Source: Allokutzneria sp. A3M-2-11 16
GTDB taxonomy: Bacteria; Actinomycetota; Actinomycetes; Mycobacteriales; Pseudonocardiaceae
Assembly (NCBI RefSeq): GCF_024213555.1
Contig: NZ_JANAVO010000001.1
Span: 2,294,001-2,358,000 of the forward strand
Direction of reading: 5' to 3'
Length of the DNA stretch: 64,000 nt
The notes under the pieces are model-generated. The model saw only the letters and a program-made list of their open reading frames with translations, did no database searches and had not been told where the DNA came from. Of the stretch, positions 27,905 to 35,569 are shown piece by piece (the first letter of the stretch is position 1; each line of letters opens with the position of its first letter). Made by a program: the position numbers and the translations under genes.

Positions 27905-29500
27905 ATGTCCTTCCACCGCGTGCGCAGGAGCACCGCCCCCAGCAAGGCGGTGATTCCGGCCGACCGTGCGGGACCTGCTCCGATGGTGGTGCAAGACGTG
28001 CTCGCCACCCCGGGCAGTCCGTTGCCCGCTGACCTGTGCGCCGAGTTCGGACCCCGCTTCGGATTCGACTTCAGCCAGGTTCGCGTGCACACCGACGACC
28101 TCGCCGCCCGCTCCAGCGAATCGGTGTCCGCGGAAGCGTTCACAGTCGGGCGGCACATCGTCTTCGGCGCCTCGCGGTTCAGTCCGGCGACAACGCGAGG
28201 ACGTGAACTGCTCAGCCACGAACTCGCTCATGTCGTGCAGCACCGGGGAGCCTCGGGCACAGGCACGCCCATGGTCGGGGCACCTGATTGCGCTGCGGAA
28301 CGCCAAGCCGACTCGGGCGGAGCGCTTTCTGTCGCGGCCCCGATGGTGCGGCGCAAGCCCGCTCGGCAGGACACTGCCGCCGCGCCGGAGATCACGGTCG
28401 AGCAGAGCCCGGAGCAGTTGGTGATCCGGGTGGCCGGGGAGCCCGCCGCGCGGGTGATCTTCACCGGCAAGAATCCCGCCCACGACGTGAATGTCCTCGC
28501 AGGCGATGACAAGCACATCCGGATCGAACTCCGGCACGACGGCGGAGCGCGACTGGAGCCCGATCTCCGGTTTCTCCGCGAACGTTCCTGGTACCACCTC
28601 GATCTCCGGGAGTTCAACGAGAGCGACCGCGTCTCGGCATCGGCGCGAGAAACCGATGAGGAACCGCGGTTGTCTCCGGCCGACAACGCCCGCTCGGTTC
28701 CTGTCACGGTGGTCGATCCGCCTCCCGGTTGGCGTCCTGGATCTTCCAGTCGCTCCCAAGGAGAAAAGGAGGGCAATGAGGAAACCGGTGATGCCACGCT
28801 CAGCGAGTTCGAGTACCTGCTGCGTGAGCAGCCGGGTCTGATCAACGGCGTGGTGCTCGACCCGGAGTCTCGCGAACCGATCGGCTACCGGCAACACGCC
28901 ACCACCGGCGTCTCCCGCTTTCTCGATCGCGCCGGGAACGCCGTCGACATGGCCGAGAAGGGACTGGAGGCGCCGGTCGCCGACCCGATCGACCTGCTGC
29001 CGACACCGGGTGGCGCGGTCAAAGCAGGCGCCGGTGTCGTCGGAAAGATCGGCGCCAAGGCGGTCACCAAGAAGCCCGCTGCCGCCGGGATAATCCTGAG
29101 TTACCGGGCGTTGCTGAAAATGCGGTGGATGCACCGCGCGCTGCTGAAGAAGGCAAGCCGCAAGGTGCTCCAGGAGAGCGCGGGTCTGGTTCGGCGGATC
29201 ACCCCCGAAGCACTCGACCACTCCTTCAGCAAGCACGCGGCCGACTGGTTCGGGCGGCAAGTCTCCAAGACGACGCATATGACCCAGTGGCGGGCTCTGA
29301 TCGAACAAGGCATGCGTAGCACCGTGCTTGTTCCCTGGGTGCTCAAAGGACCCAAGGAAGCATTGGTGCATCTCGCTCGCGTTGAAGGCAGATACTTCGC
29401 GGTCTGCTTCAGTCCCGTCTCGGGAGAACTGATCACGGCGTTCCTCGTCGAAGGACGGACCCTGCCCCAGATGCTCAAGCTCGCTACTCGCGTGCGCTGA
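27905..29500 (+). CDS. DUF4157 (eCIS-core metallopeptidase-like) polymorphic toxin-type protein
   Basis: 531 residues. Residues about 30-113 are a full DUF4157 domain: GSPLPADLCAEFGPRFGFDFS, VRVHTD and the zinc-site motif HELAH (105-109) followed by VVQ. This domain is common at the front of effectors of extracellular contractile injection systems. A linker of about 200 residues with beta-rich segments follows, then a Gly/Ala hydrophobic stretch (GGAVKAGAGVVGKIGAKAV). The C-terminal region (HSFSKHAADWFG, GRYFAVCFSPVSGELITAF) resembles a small RNase-fold toxin of the BECR type. No injection-system or clear immunity gene is nearby. GTG at 27797 lies inside the tRNA terminator, so ATG 27905 is preferred. 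Confidence 0.72.
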   Translation: MSFHRVRRSTAPSKAVIPADRAGPAPMVVQDVLATPGSPLPADLCAEFGPRFGFDFSQVRVHTDDLAARSSESVSAEAFTVGRHIVFGASRFSPATTRGRELLSHELAHVVQHRGASGTGTPMVGAPDCAAERQADSGGALSVAAPMVRRKPARQDTAAAPEITVEQSPEQLVIRVAGEPAARVIFTGKNPAHDVNVLAGDDKHIRIELRHDGGARLEPDLRFLRERSWYHLDLREFNESDRVSASARETDEEPRLSPADNARSVPVTVVDPPPGWRPGSSSRSQGEKEGNEETGDATLSEFEYLLREQPGLINGVVLDPESREPIGYRQHATTGVSRFLDRAGNAVDMAEKGLEAPVADPIDLLPTPGGAVKAGAGVVGKIGAKAVTKKPAAAGIILSYRALLKMRWMHRALLKKASRKVLQESAGLVRRITPEALDHSFSKHAADWFGRQVSKTTHMTQWRALIEQGMRSTVLVPWVLKGPKEALVHLARVEGRYFAVCFSPVSGELITAFLVEGRTLPQMLKLATRVR

Positions 29501-29537
29501 CAGGCGTTTCAGGCGAGGCGCGTGCGAGGATCTTGTT

Positions 29538-29834
29538 GTGACTGAGCCGAAGTCGCTTGCCGAGGTTCGTGAGCGCATCGACGCACTGGACGCCGAACTG
29601 ATCCGTCTGTTGGCCGATCGTCAGGTCCTCGTGCGGGCGGCTGCGGCGTTCAAGGTCGACGAGCAAGCGGTGCGCGCGCCTGCCCGGGTGGAGCAGGTGG
29701 TCGCGTTGGCACGTGAGCGCGCGGAAAGAGAAGGGCTGGAGCCCGCCGTTGCCGAAGCGGTGTGGCGGGCGATGATCGCGGCCTTCATCGACCTAGAAAT
29801 GGATCAATCAGGAGTTCGTCGAGCGCGCGGGTGA
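29538..29834 (+). CDS. AroQ-type chorismate mutase
   Basis: 98-residue all-helical enzyme of the AroQ family converting chorismate to prephenate. Family pattern visible: R-x-RIDALDAELIRLLADRQ (helix 1 with catalytic Arg), AAFK (catalytic Lys near residue 39), R near PARVEQVV, and the terminal AMIAAFIDLEM helix. GTG start at 29538. It is 37 bp after the DUF4157 gene and its 3' end overlaps the convergent serine-hydrolase gene by 50 bp. Confidence 0.85.
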   Translation: MTEPKSLAEVRERIDALDAELIRLLADRQVLVRAAAAFKVDEQAVRAPARVEQVVALARERAEREGLEPAVAEAVWRAMIAAFIDLEMDQSGVRRARG

Positions 29835-30792
29835 TGGGCCAGGCGCCTTCCGAGCTGTTGGAGATCACGGTGTACGTGAGGCCCGAGCCGGGGGAGTGGA
29901 CGCTGCGGAACGAAACACCGGCGTCATAGCCCTCCAACCTGACGAAGTCCCCCGACGAGTACATCCAGAAACCGAGGCCGCACCTCAGGGACGATGCGGA
30001 ACTGTGCGGGCGCACCATCTGCGAAACCCATGGCTCAGGCACGATCCGACCCTCGAACAGAGCGGGCCAGAACGCGCGGAAGTCGGCGATGGTCGAGTAG
30101 ATCCCGCCGTCTCCGGTGCCCCGCACGGGCAGGTGGTGGACGTTCGTGCGCAGCCCGTCGGTGTGGAGATAGCCCAAAGCGGTGCGCCCAGGGAGTTCGT
30201 CGGACCGCAAAAACTCGGTGTCGCACATGTTCGCTGGTTTGCAGATGCGTGATCGCACCAGGTCGTGGAAGGGGACACCGCTCGTGCGCTCCGCGATGAG
30301 CGCGAGTACGACGTAACCGCCGTTGCAGTAGGCGAGCTGCGTGCCGGGCGGGAACTTCGTGGGGAAGCCGTCGAGCACCGCGAGGTAGTCCTCGGTGGTC
30401 GCGAGCGCGTGCATGGGCACCGGCAACACGTAATCGGTGATCTCTCCGCCCGCGTCCTCGTCGAAGTAGTCACCGATGCCGGAGCGGTGCGCCAGGAGGT
30501 GCTCGACCGTCACCGCGGAGTCGATGAGCGGGAGGTCGTCCCCGAGCACTGAACGCGCCGTAGTGGTGAGGTCGAGAACGCCGTCAGCGATGAGGCCGAC
30601 GACGGCCAAGGCCGTGAAACCCTTGGTGCCACTGGCAATCGCGAAGCGCGTGTCGAGCTCGTTGGGAATGCCGAAGCCGCGGTGCGCGAGGCCGTACGCC
30701 TTGGCGAACTCGACCGAATCACCGCGGCTCACGGAGACGACGCCGGAGAAGTCCTTCTCCGCGGCCAAAGCGTCGATCACGTCAAAGGACAT
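29785..30792 (-). CDS. Beta-lactamase-family (class C/AmpH-like) serine hydrolase
   Basis: 335 residues, no signal peptide. The catalytic S-x-x-K is SGTK (S54-K57) and the Y-x-N is YCN (Y155-N157), as in class C beta-lactamases, DD-peptidases and esterases of this fold. Without export signal it is more likely a cytoplasmic esterase or peptidase than a resistance enzyme. The ATG at 30792 shares a base with the stop of the upstream MOSC gene (TGATG), so the two are translationally coupled. The C-terminus overlaps the convergent chorismate mutase gene by 50 bp. Confidence 0.82.
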   Translation of the reverse strand: MSFDVIDALAAEKDFSGVVSVSRGDSVEFAKAYGLAHRGFGIPNELDTRFAIASGTKGFTALAVVGLIADGVLDLTTTARSVLGDDLPLIDSAVTVEHLLAHRSGIGDYFDEDAGGEITDYVLPVPMHALATTEDYLAVLDGFPTKFPPGTQLAYCNGGYVVLALIAERTSGVPFHDLVRSRICKPANMCDTEFLRSDELPGRTALGYLHTDGLRTNVHHLPVRGTGDGGIYSTIADFRAFWPALFEGRIVPEPWVSQMVRPHSSASSLRCGLGFWMYSSGDFVRLEGYDAGVSFRSVHSPGSGLTYTVISNSSEGAWPITRALDELLIDPFLGR

Positions 30793-31328
30793 CAGACCGG
30801 TTCCAAACGCTCGTGGGGCTGGGCGGGGAGTTCCACCCGGATCTCGTCGCCGGGCCGAACTTCGCCGCCCGTCACCACAACGCTCATGATTCCTGCTTTG
30901 CGCACGACATCGCCGTTCTCGTCTCGGTCCAGCACCGCGGGCAGGACGCCCTTCTGGAACCGGTCGATCTGGACGCAAGGGTTGCGGAGTCCGGTCACCC
31001 GCACCACCGCGTTTGCCCCAAGGTGCAGAAGCGTGCCGGTGGGCAGGTCGAGCAGATCAATACCGCTGGTCGTGATGTTCTCGCCAAGATCCCCGGGGCC
31101 GACCGTGTACCCGGCGTCGGCCAACTCGGCGTGCAGTTCGCTGTGCATGAGGTGGACCTGCCGGAGGTTCGGCTGGTTGGGGTCGCGGGCAACGCGCGAG
31201 CGGTGCTTGACCGTCTCGCCCATGTGCACGTCGCCGTCGACTCCGAGCCCCGCGACGAGCGTGATCGACTCGCGGTTCGGCTTGCTGAACGAGTACGTGG
31301 CGTTGCGGCTGACAGCGGCGACGTGCAT
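30792..31328 (-). CDS. MOSC-domain protein
   Basis: 178 residues matching the MOSC fold (molybdenum cofactor sulfurase C-terminal; YiiM-like), which handles sulfur or molybdenum-cofactor substrates. Visible: GLGVDGDVH near residue 28-35, GDLGENITT (79-87), and the conserved cysteine C118 in RNPCVQID. ATG at 31328 has GGAGG 6 nt upstream. It is first in a two-gene operon with the serine hydrolase and divergent from the AlkZ-like gene across 46 bp. Confidence 0.85.
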   Translation of the reverse strand: MHVAAVSRNATYSFSKPNRESITLVAGLGVDGDVHMGETVKHRSRVARDPNQPNLRQVHLMHSELHAELADAGYTVGPGDLGENITTSGIDLLDLPTGTLLHLGANAVVRVTGLRNPCVQIDRFQKGVLPAVLDRDENGDVVRKAGIMSVVVTGGEVRPGDEIRVELPAQPHERLEPV

Positions 31329-31374
31329 CAAGTTCCTCCGGCGAGTGTCGGTGGGCGGGACTAACTTCCCCAGC

Positions 31375-32508
31375 ATGGGTGAACGGCTCTCGTTGGTCGA
31401 ACAAAATCGCGCACTGCTGGCCCGCCAAGGGCTGCTGGAGCGGCGGCGCGCGCCGTTGACCGAGGTCGTCGAGGCCATCGGAGCGCTTCAGGCGCAGCAG
31501 TGGGGCGCGTTGCCGGTCGCGCTGTGGTCGCGGGTGCACGACTTCGAGTCCGAGGACCTGTACGGCGCGTTCGAGCGACAGGAGCTGGTTGCCGGGCAGT
31601 TCCTGCGCGGCACGCTGCATGCCGTGACCGCGCGCGAGCAACCGGCGTACTCGATGGTCGTGCAAGACGGCGGCCTCAACACGTGGCAGCGCACCAAGGC
31701 CGAATCCTCGCCGAGGGCAGACGAACTCCGAAAAGCGCTGCGCGGGTTCACTGATGGCGTCACGCGCACGGTTGAAGAGACCTGTGTGTTCATTGAGGAC
31801 TGGCTGAGCGCCAACCCCGGCGTCATCGCCGACGAAGAGGCGCAGTTCCAACGTGATCACAAGTGGAGGCCGTTCCGAGCGACGAGCGACTTCATGCGCT
31901 GGCCCGCGAAGGGGGAGTGGGGTGGCCGGACGCCGGAAGCCTTTCGCAAAGCGCCGTGCCCGCCTGGGGAGGGGCCTGGGAGCACCGAAGCACTTGAGAC
32001 AGTTGTGCGTTGTCACATAAGGGCTTTCGGCCCGATCACCGCGGAGGACACGGCCTACTGGATGGGCTGGAAGGTGCCACCGGTGCGGAAAGTCCTTGAA
32101 GCGCAAGGAGATCTTCTGCGGTTCACCGACGAAGCCGGACGAACGCTCTACGATCTCCCCGAGTCGCCGAGGCCGGACGCGGAAACCGTTGCACCGGCGC
32201 GGTTTCTGGCGCCCTTCGACAGTGTTCTGCTTGCGTACGAAGCAAAACGACGGCAACGCGTCCTGCCTGACGAGTACAAGGCGGCCGTCTACATGAAGGC
32301 GAACCTGCGGGTGCTGCCGACGTTCCTGGTGGACGGCCTCGTCGCCGGGCTCTGGGGGAGCGAGGTCAAACGGGGCGAGGCCGCGCTGACGCTCCAGGCG
32401 TTCGGCAAGATCACCAAGGCCGCGAAGCGGGAGCTGGACGCGGAGGGGGAGCGGCTGGTGCGCGTGCTGCATCCTCGCGCCAAGAGCTGGCACGTCCTCG
32501 TTACATGA
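31375..32508 (+). CDS. AlkZ-like DNA glycosylase, winged-helix HTH_42 family
   Basis: 377 residues of the HTH_42/YcaQ-AlkZ superfamily, whose members excise bulky or crosslinked alkylated bases, for example to protect producers of DNA-alkylating natural products. The catalytic Q-x-Q motif is present as QAQ (Q39-A-Q41) in LQAQQWGALP. Several winged-helix segments follow (ITAEDTAYWMGW; C-terminal VDGLVAGLW). ATG start at 31375. Divergent from the MOSC operon. The precise lesion is unknown; proteins lacking a partner cluster are usually general repair enzymes. Confidence 0.8.
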   Translation: MGERLSLVEQNRALLARQGLLERRRAPLTEVVEAIGALQAQQWGALPVALWSRVHDFESEDLYGAFERQELVAGQFLRGTLHAVTAREQPAYSMVVQDGGLNTWQRTKAESSPRADELRKALRGFTDGVTRTVEETCVFIEDWLSANPGVIADEEAQFQRDHKWRPFRATSDFMRWPAKGEWGGRTPEAFRKAPCPPGEGPGSTEALETVVRCHIRAFGPITAEDTAYWMGWKVPPVRKVLEAQGDLLRFTDEAGRTLYDLPESPRPDAETVAPARFLAPFDSVLLAYEAKRRQRVLPDEYKAAVYMKANLRVLPTFLVDGLVAGLWGSEVKRGEAALTLQAFGKITKAAKRELDAEGERLVRVLHPRAKSWHVLVT

Positions 32509-32568
32509 CCGGTAAAGCATCCAAATGGCTGATAGCCGCCAAAAGTGTGACGGCGAACACTCCCCGGC

Positions 32569-32958
32569 ATGCGTTCAGACCTCGCGGAGCCACTCTCCGT
32601 CATGTCGCGCCGGAGACGGTCGCGGCACGGACCCCTCGCCCATCCCCTGGAGACCATGCTGACGCGCGATGAGCGCATCCGCGCCGTGACCGCGGGCCTG
32701 TCGCCGGGCATCGGCGACGTGCTGCTCGCGGCCACGACGAAGCGGCTGGTCGCGGTGGCCCGCGGTGGCTGGGCGATCTCCGTGTTCTACCCGCAGATCG
32801 CCAGCGTCGTGACCGGCGGCTGGCTCGGCCTCACCGTCACGATCAACACCGCGGGCACCGTCCTGTGCTTCCGCGCGCCCGGTCACTCCGGGCGCGAGTT
32901 CGCCGACGCCGTCCGGATCGGGACGCCGATCGTGTCAGGCGGCCTTGCGGCGGTCTAG
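32569..32958 (+). CDS. Small protein with bacterial PH-like domain
   Basis: 129 residues. After a basic N-terminus (SRRRRSRHG) the rest fits a bacterial pleckstrin-homology fold (YokE-like): DERIRAVTAGL, DVLLAATTKRLVAVARGG, then alternating beta strands and a C-terminal helix GREFADAVRI. No membrane segment. Function unknown. ATG 32569 gives the longest product; ATG at 32656 (MLTRDERI) is a plausible alternative that keeps the whole domain. Its end overlaps the convergent endolysin-like gene by 24 bp. Confidence 0.55.
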   Translation: MRSDLAEPLSVMSRRRRSRHGPLAHPLETMLTRDERIRAVTAGLSPGIGDVLLAATTKRLVAVARGGWAISVFYPQIASVVTGGWLGLTVTINTAGTVLCFRAPGHSGREFADAVRIGTPIVSGGLAAV

Positions 32959-33903
32959 CTCCTCCTGTGCCGCCCGCACCACGGCCGCGAGCTGTTCGTC
33001 GGTGAGGTCCGCCCGCCGCTGCTGCACGGTGTCGGCCGCCGCGTTCGCCAATCGTTTGTTGATGTCCGGATCCTTGATCTCCGATGGCTGGTTGGGCTGT
33101 CCGGCCGCCTTCCACGCCGCGAGGTTCGCGTAGGTCAGCCAGACCCAGGCCGCGTGCTTGACGTTCGGGTCGTCCGGGTTGTCCAGCACCTGGTTCCACA
33201 TCGCGGCGGGCAGCTGGGGCAGGGCGTCCGCCGCCCGCCAGGCCGCGACGTTGGCGTAGGTCATCCACACCCAGGCCGCCTGCTTGTTCTCCGGTTGGTC
33301 CGGCTGCGCCAGGATGTGGCTCCACACCGCCGTGGCGATCTCCTCTGGGCTTGGCATGCCACCCTCCATCCATTCCCCGACGGAGCCCCGGAAGCCACCC
33401 ATGTCGCCGGGCCAGCCGGCTGGGTCGATCTTGCGGCCGGGGGCCCATTCCTTGTGTGCCAGCGCGCGTTCCGGTCCCAGCCCGACGTGGCTGAGCAGTG
33501 CGGCGACGCCGCGCGGGTACGACTCGTGCTGCGCCGAGGTCCAGTCACCCCGCCCGGTGGACTCCGCCTCGACGCCGATCAGATGGTTGTTTCCGTTGTC
33601 CCTTCCGCACCACGACACGTAGCCGGCTCCCGCGTGGTAGGCCAGGCCCGCCGCGACGACGAACCAGGTGCCGTCCCGTCCGAGGCCGAGGTTGCACAGG
33701 GGGCCCGCCAGGCCGGGACGGCCGTTCACGAGGACGTTCTGCGAAGGGAAGTTTCCGCTGGCCGGGCCCGCGGTGTGGTGCAGGAGCACACCCCGGGTCC
33801 CGGAGAAGTTGCCGTGCCCCCGGTTCTGCCAGCCGCCGATCTCCACCACGTTCAGGCCGGCTTCGCGCAGGACGCCGGGCATCCAGGTCAGCGAGTAGGC
33901 CAC
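32935..33903 (-). CDS. Phage-type endolysin: N-acetylmuramoyl-L-alanine amidase with wall-binding repeats
   Basis: 322 residues closely resembling actinophage lysins. The amidase_2/PGRP domain (about 1-170) has GVLLHHTAGP (H42/H43 as zinc ligands), AYHAGAG (H90) and ALAHKEWAPGRKIDP (H150, D160). The C-terminal part carries two 35-residue repeats (191-225 and 233-267) with WVW-TYAN-AAW, likely wall-binding. There is no signal peptide, and no holin or other phage gene adjacent, so it is either a phage remnant or domesticated. GTG at 33903 has GGAGG 8 nt upstream. Confidence 0.85.
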   Translation of the reverse strand: MAYSLTWMPGVLREAGLNVVEIGGWQNRGHGNFSGTRGVLLHHTAGPASGNFPSQNVLVNGRPGLAGPLCNLGLGRDGTWFVVAAGLAYHAGAGYVSWCGRDNGNNHLIGVEAESTGRGDWTSAQHESYPRGVAALLSHVGLGPERALAHKEWAPGRKIDPAGWPGDMGGFRGSVGEWMEGGMPSPEEIATAVWSHILAQPDQPENKQAAWVWMTYANVAAWRAADALPQLPAAMWNQVLDNPDDPNVKHAAWVWLTYANLAAWKAAGQPNQPSEIKDPDINKRLANAAADTVQQRRADLTDEQLAAVVRAAQEELDRRKAA

Positions 33904-34024
33904 GGGTATCACCTCCAGAAACCTGGCCGGTGCGGTCCGCTCGTGATCCAGTCTGGTGGTGGAGAAGAAACGGGGTATACCTCCGGTTGGCTGACGTTCT
34001 CCCGAAGTTGCCTGGAGTTCCCGC

Positions 34025-34483
34025 TCAGTCCTTCGCGTGCGGTTTCAGGGTCCAGACGATGTCCAGGCGCCCGGTCTCCAGCCCTTCGGCGTTGCTGATC
34101 GTCACGTGTACGGGCACGTCAGGACGGATGCCGGCCTCCAGTTCCGCGACGGCGTCCGCGGCGGGCCTGCCGAGCACGGCGGTGGCGGTGAGCCGTCCCA
34201 GCGCGAGCTTCGCGTAGGTGATCTCGCCCTTGGTCGGCAGCGGCGTCGCGATGGCCAGCTGCTCGATGAAGGCGGCCGCGACCAGGGCACCCGACGCGGT
34301 CTCGGCGGCGCCGAACATCATGGCCGCGTGCGGCCCGCCGACGTGGTTGCGGTTGTCCTCCAGGTCCGGCAGCTCGACGACCACCTTCTCCGGCCCCGCC
34401 TCGACGAACTGGATGCCCGCGCTGCGCACCCACGGAACGATCTGTCGCATCATCTCGCCAACCTGGCTGGTGTCCACGCTCAT
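34025..34483 (-). CDS. Hotdog-fold thioesterase (DUF4442/PaaI-like)
   Basis: 152-residue single hotdog domain: ELPDLEDNRNHVGGPHAAMMFGAAE with the characteristic N-H-V-G and the following long helix, then beta strands ending VHVTISNAEGLETG. Likely an acyl-CoA thioesterase; substrate unknown. ATG at 34483. Divergent from the MerR gene; a TTACTC-GT-GAGTAA palindrome sits 11 bp upstream of its start codon. Confidence 0.78.
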   Translation of the reverse strand: MSVDTSQVGEMMRQIVPWVRSAGIQFVEAGPEKVVVELPDLEDNRNHVGGPHAAMMFGAAETASGALVAAAFIEQLAIATPLPTKGEITYAKLALGRLTATAVLGRPAADAVAELEAGIRPDVPVHVTISNAEGLETGRLDIVWTLKPHAKD

Positions 34484-34493
34484 GCCACGGAGA

Positions 34494-34507
34494 TTACTCG
34501 TGAGTAA
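34494..34507. promoter_or_regulatory. Operator-like palindrome between thioesterase and merR genes
   Basis: TTACTC-GT-GAGTAA, perfect 6-bp arms. The pattern resembles operators of TetR-type lipid regulators, but no TetR gene is in view; it may be the site of the adjacent MerR protein or an unlinked factor. Confidence 0.45.
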
Positions 34508-34552
34508 CAAGCGTTGACCAGGGCCTGTTCGGGAATGCCCGGCCTGCGGTCC

Positions 34553-34942
34553 GTGGTTGACGGCGAAGTGCTGATTGGAGAGCTGTCCGAGCGCACGGGG
34601 GTCAGCCCGCGCTCGCTGCGGTACTACGAGCGCCAGGGGCTGCTGGTCTCCGTGCGCAAGGGGAACGGCTACCGCGAGTACGACGGCGAAGCCGAGCGCA
34701 CGGTGTGCGTGATCCGCTCGCTGCTCGCCGCCGGGCTGAACACCGAGACGATCGCCCGGATGCTGCCGTGCATGCGGATCGACGGGCCGCGCGTCGTGCC
34801 GTGCGCCGGACTCGTCGAGGACCTGTCCGCGCAGCGCCTGCGCATCGACCGGGAGATCGCCGCGCTGAACCACTCGCGCGGCCTGCTGAGCGAGGTCATC
34901 GCGGCTGCGCGGAGTGACGAGCGAGTCACTTCGCGTGGGTGA
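34553..34942 (+). CDS. MerR-family transcriptional regulator
   Basis: 129 residues. N-terminal winged helix of MerR type: IGELSERTGVSPRSLRYYER, then the wing QGLLVSVRKGNGYREYD, then a long helix (QRLRIDREIAALNHSRGLLSEVI) for dimerisation. Two cysteines (PCMR, PCAG) lie where some MerR proteins bind metals or redox signals. The start is uncertain: GTG 34553 is used; ATG 34535 and GTG 34568 are in frame. It is divergent from the thioesterase and upstream of the MarR-efflux pair. Confidence 0.8.
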   Translation: MVDGEVLIGELSERTGVSPRSLRYYERQGLLVSVRKGNGYREYDGEAERTVCVIRSLLAAGLNTETIARMLPCMRIDGPRVVPCAGLVEDLSAQRLRIDREIAALNHSRGLLSEVIAAARSDERVTSRG

Positions 34943-35005
34943 GAGTTCTCCCACAGCATATTTCAGTTGCTAAGAGAACCTGGTGCATCGCATGCTTGTA
35001 CCCAG

Positions 35006-35015
35006 CAACTAGTTG
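35006..35015. promoter_or_regulatory. Palindrome upstream of the marR-efflux operon
   Basis: CAACTAGTTG, a perfect 10-bp palindrome 26 bp before the marR start, a typical place and size for a MarR autoregulatory site; an AGTTGCT/AGCAACT pairing extends upstream. Confidence 0.45.
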
Positions 35016-35041
35016 GCTGATGCAATCAAGCGAGGGCAAGC

Positions 35042-35569
35042 GTGACTACTTCCGCGACCGACACGGCGGCGCCGACCGCGACCGACCTGGCGATCGCCGA
35101 CGCGCTCGGCACGGCACTGGTCCGGCTCAACCGGGTCCAGGCCTGCATCGCGGGCCACGCCTCCAGGAACGGCGGGATGGACAAGTCCTCGTTCATCCTG
35201 CTGGCCACCCTCGTCGGACAGGGGCCGACCCGGTCGAGCGCGCTCGCCGAGGCCGTGCACTCCGACCCGTCCACCATCAGCCGCCAGGTCGCGCAACTCG
35301 TCAAGGACGGCCTCGTGGAACGCCGGGCCGACCCGGTCGACGGGCGGGCGACGCTGCTCGCCGCGACCGACGCCGGGCTCGAACTGCTGCGGGTGCACCG
35401 CAGCCGCCGGAACGAGGCCATCGCGGGGATGGTCGCGGACTGGGCGGCCCGGGACCGTCAGCTGTTCGCGGAGCTGCTGGGGCGCTTCGCAACCGACTAC
35501 GAGGAATACCTGCCCATCGCAATCGCCGAGCTCAACCGCCAGGGGAGCTCGGAAGAGGGGAACCACTGA
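35042..35569 (+). CDS. MarR-family transcriptional regulator
   Basis: 175 residues with a MarR winged helix: LATLVGQGPTRSSALAEAVHSDPSTISRQVAQLVKDGLVERR as helix-turn-helix, and the D-x-R wing DPVDGRATLL. It probably represses itself and the downstream efflux pump, with ligand release; the ligand is unknown. GTG at 35042 has GAGGG upstream. The stop shares one base with the transporter start. Confidence 0.87.
   Translation: MTTSATDTAAPTATDLAIADALGTALVRLNRVQACIAGHASRNGGMDKSSFILLATLVGQGPTRSSALAEAVHSDPSTISRQVAQLVKDGLVERRADPVDGRATLLAATDAGLELLRVHRSRRNEAIAGMVADWAARDRQLFAELLGRFATDYEEYLPIAIAELNRQGSSEEGNH

Noticed and set aside
29785-30792. Antibiotic-resistance beta-lactamase
   Set aside because: No signal peptide and the family includes many esterases and peptidases; SxxK and YxN alone do not show resistance.
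32935-33903. Prophage
   Set aside because: Only the endolysin-like gene is phage-related; there is no terminase, portal, capsid, tail or holin gene around it.
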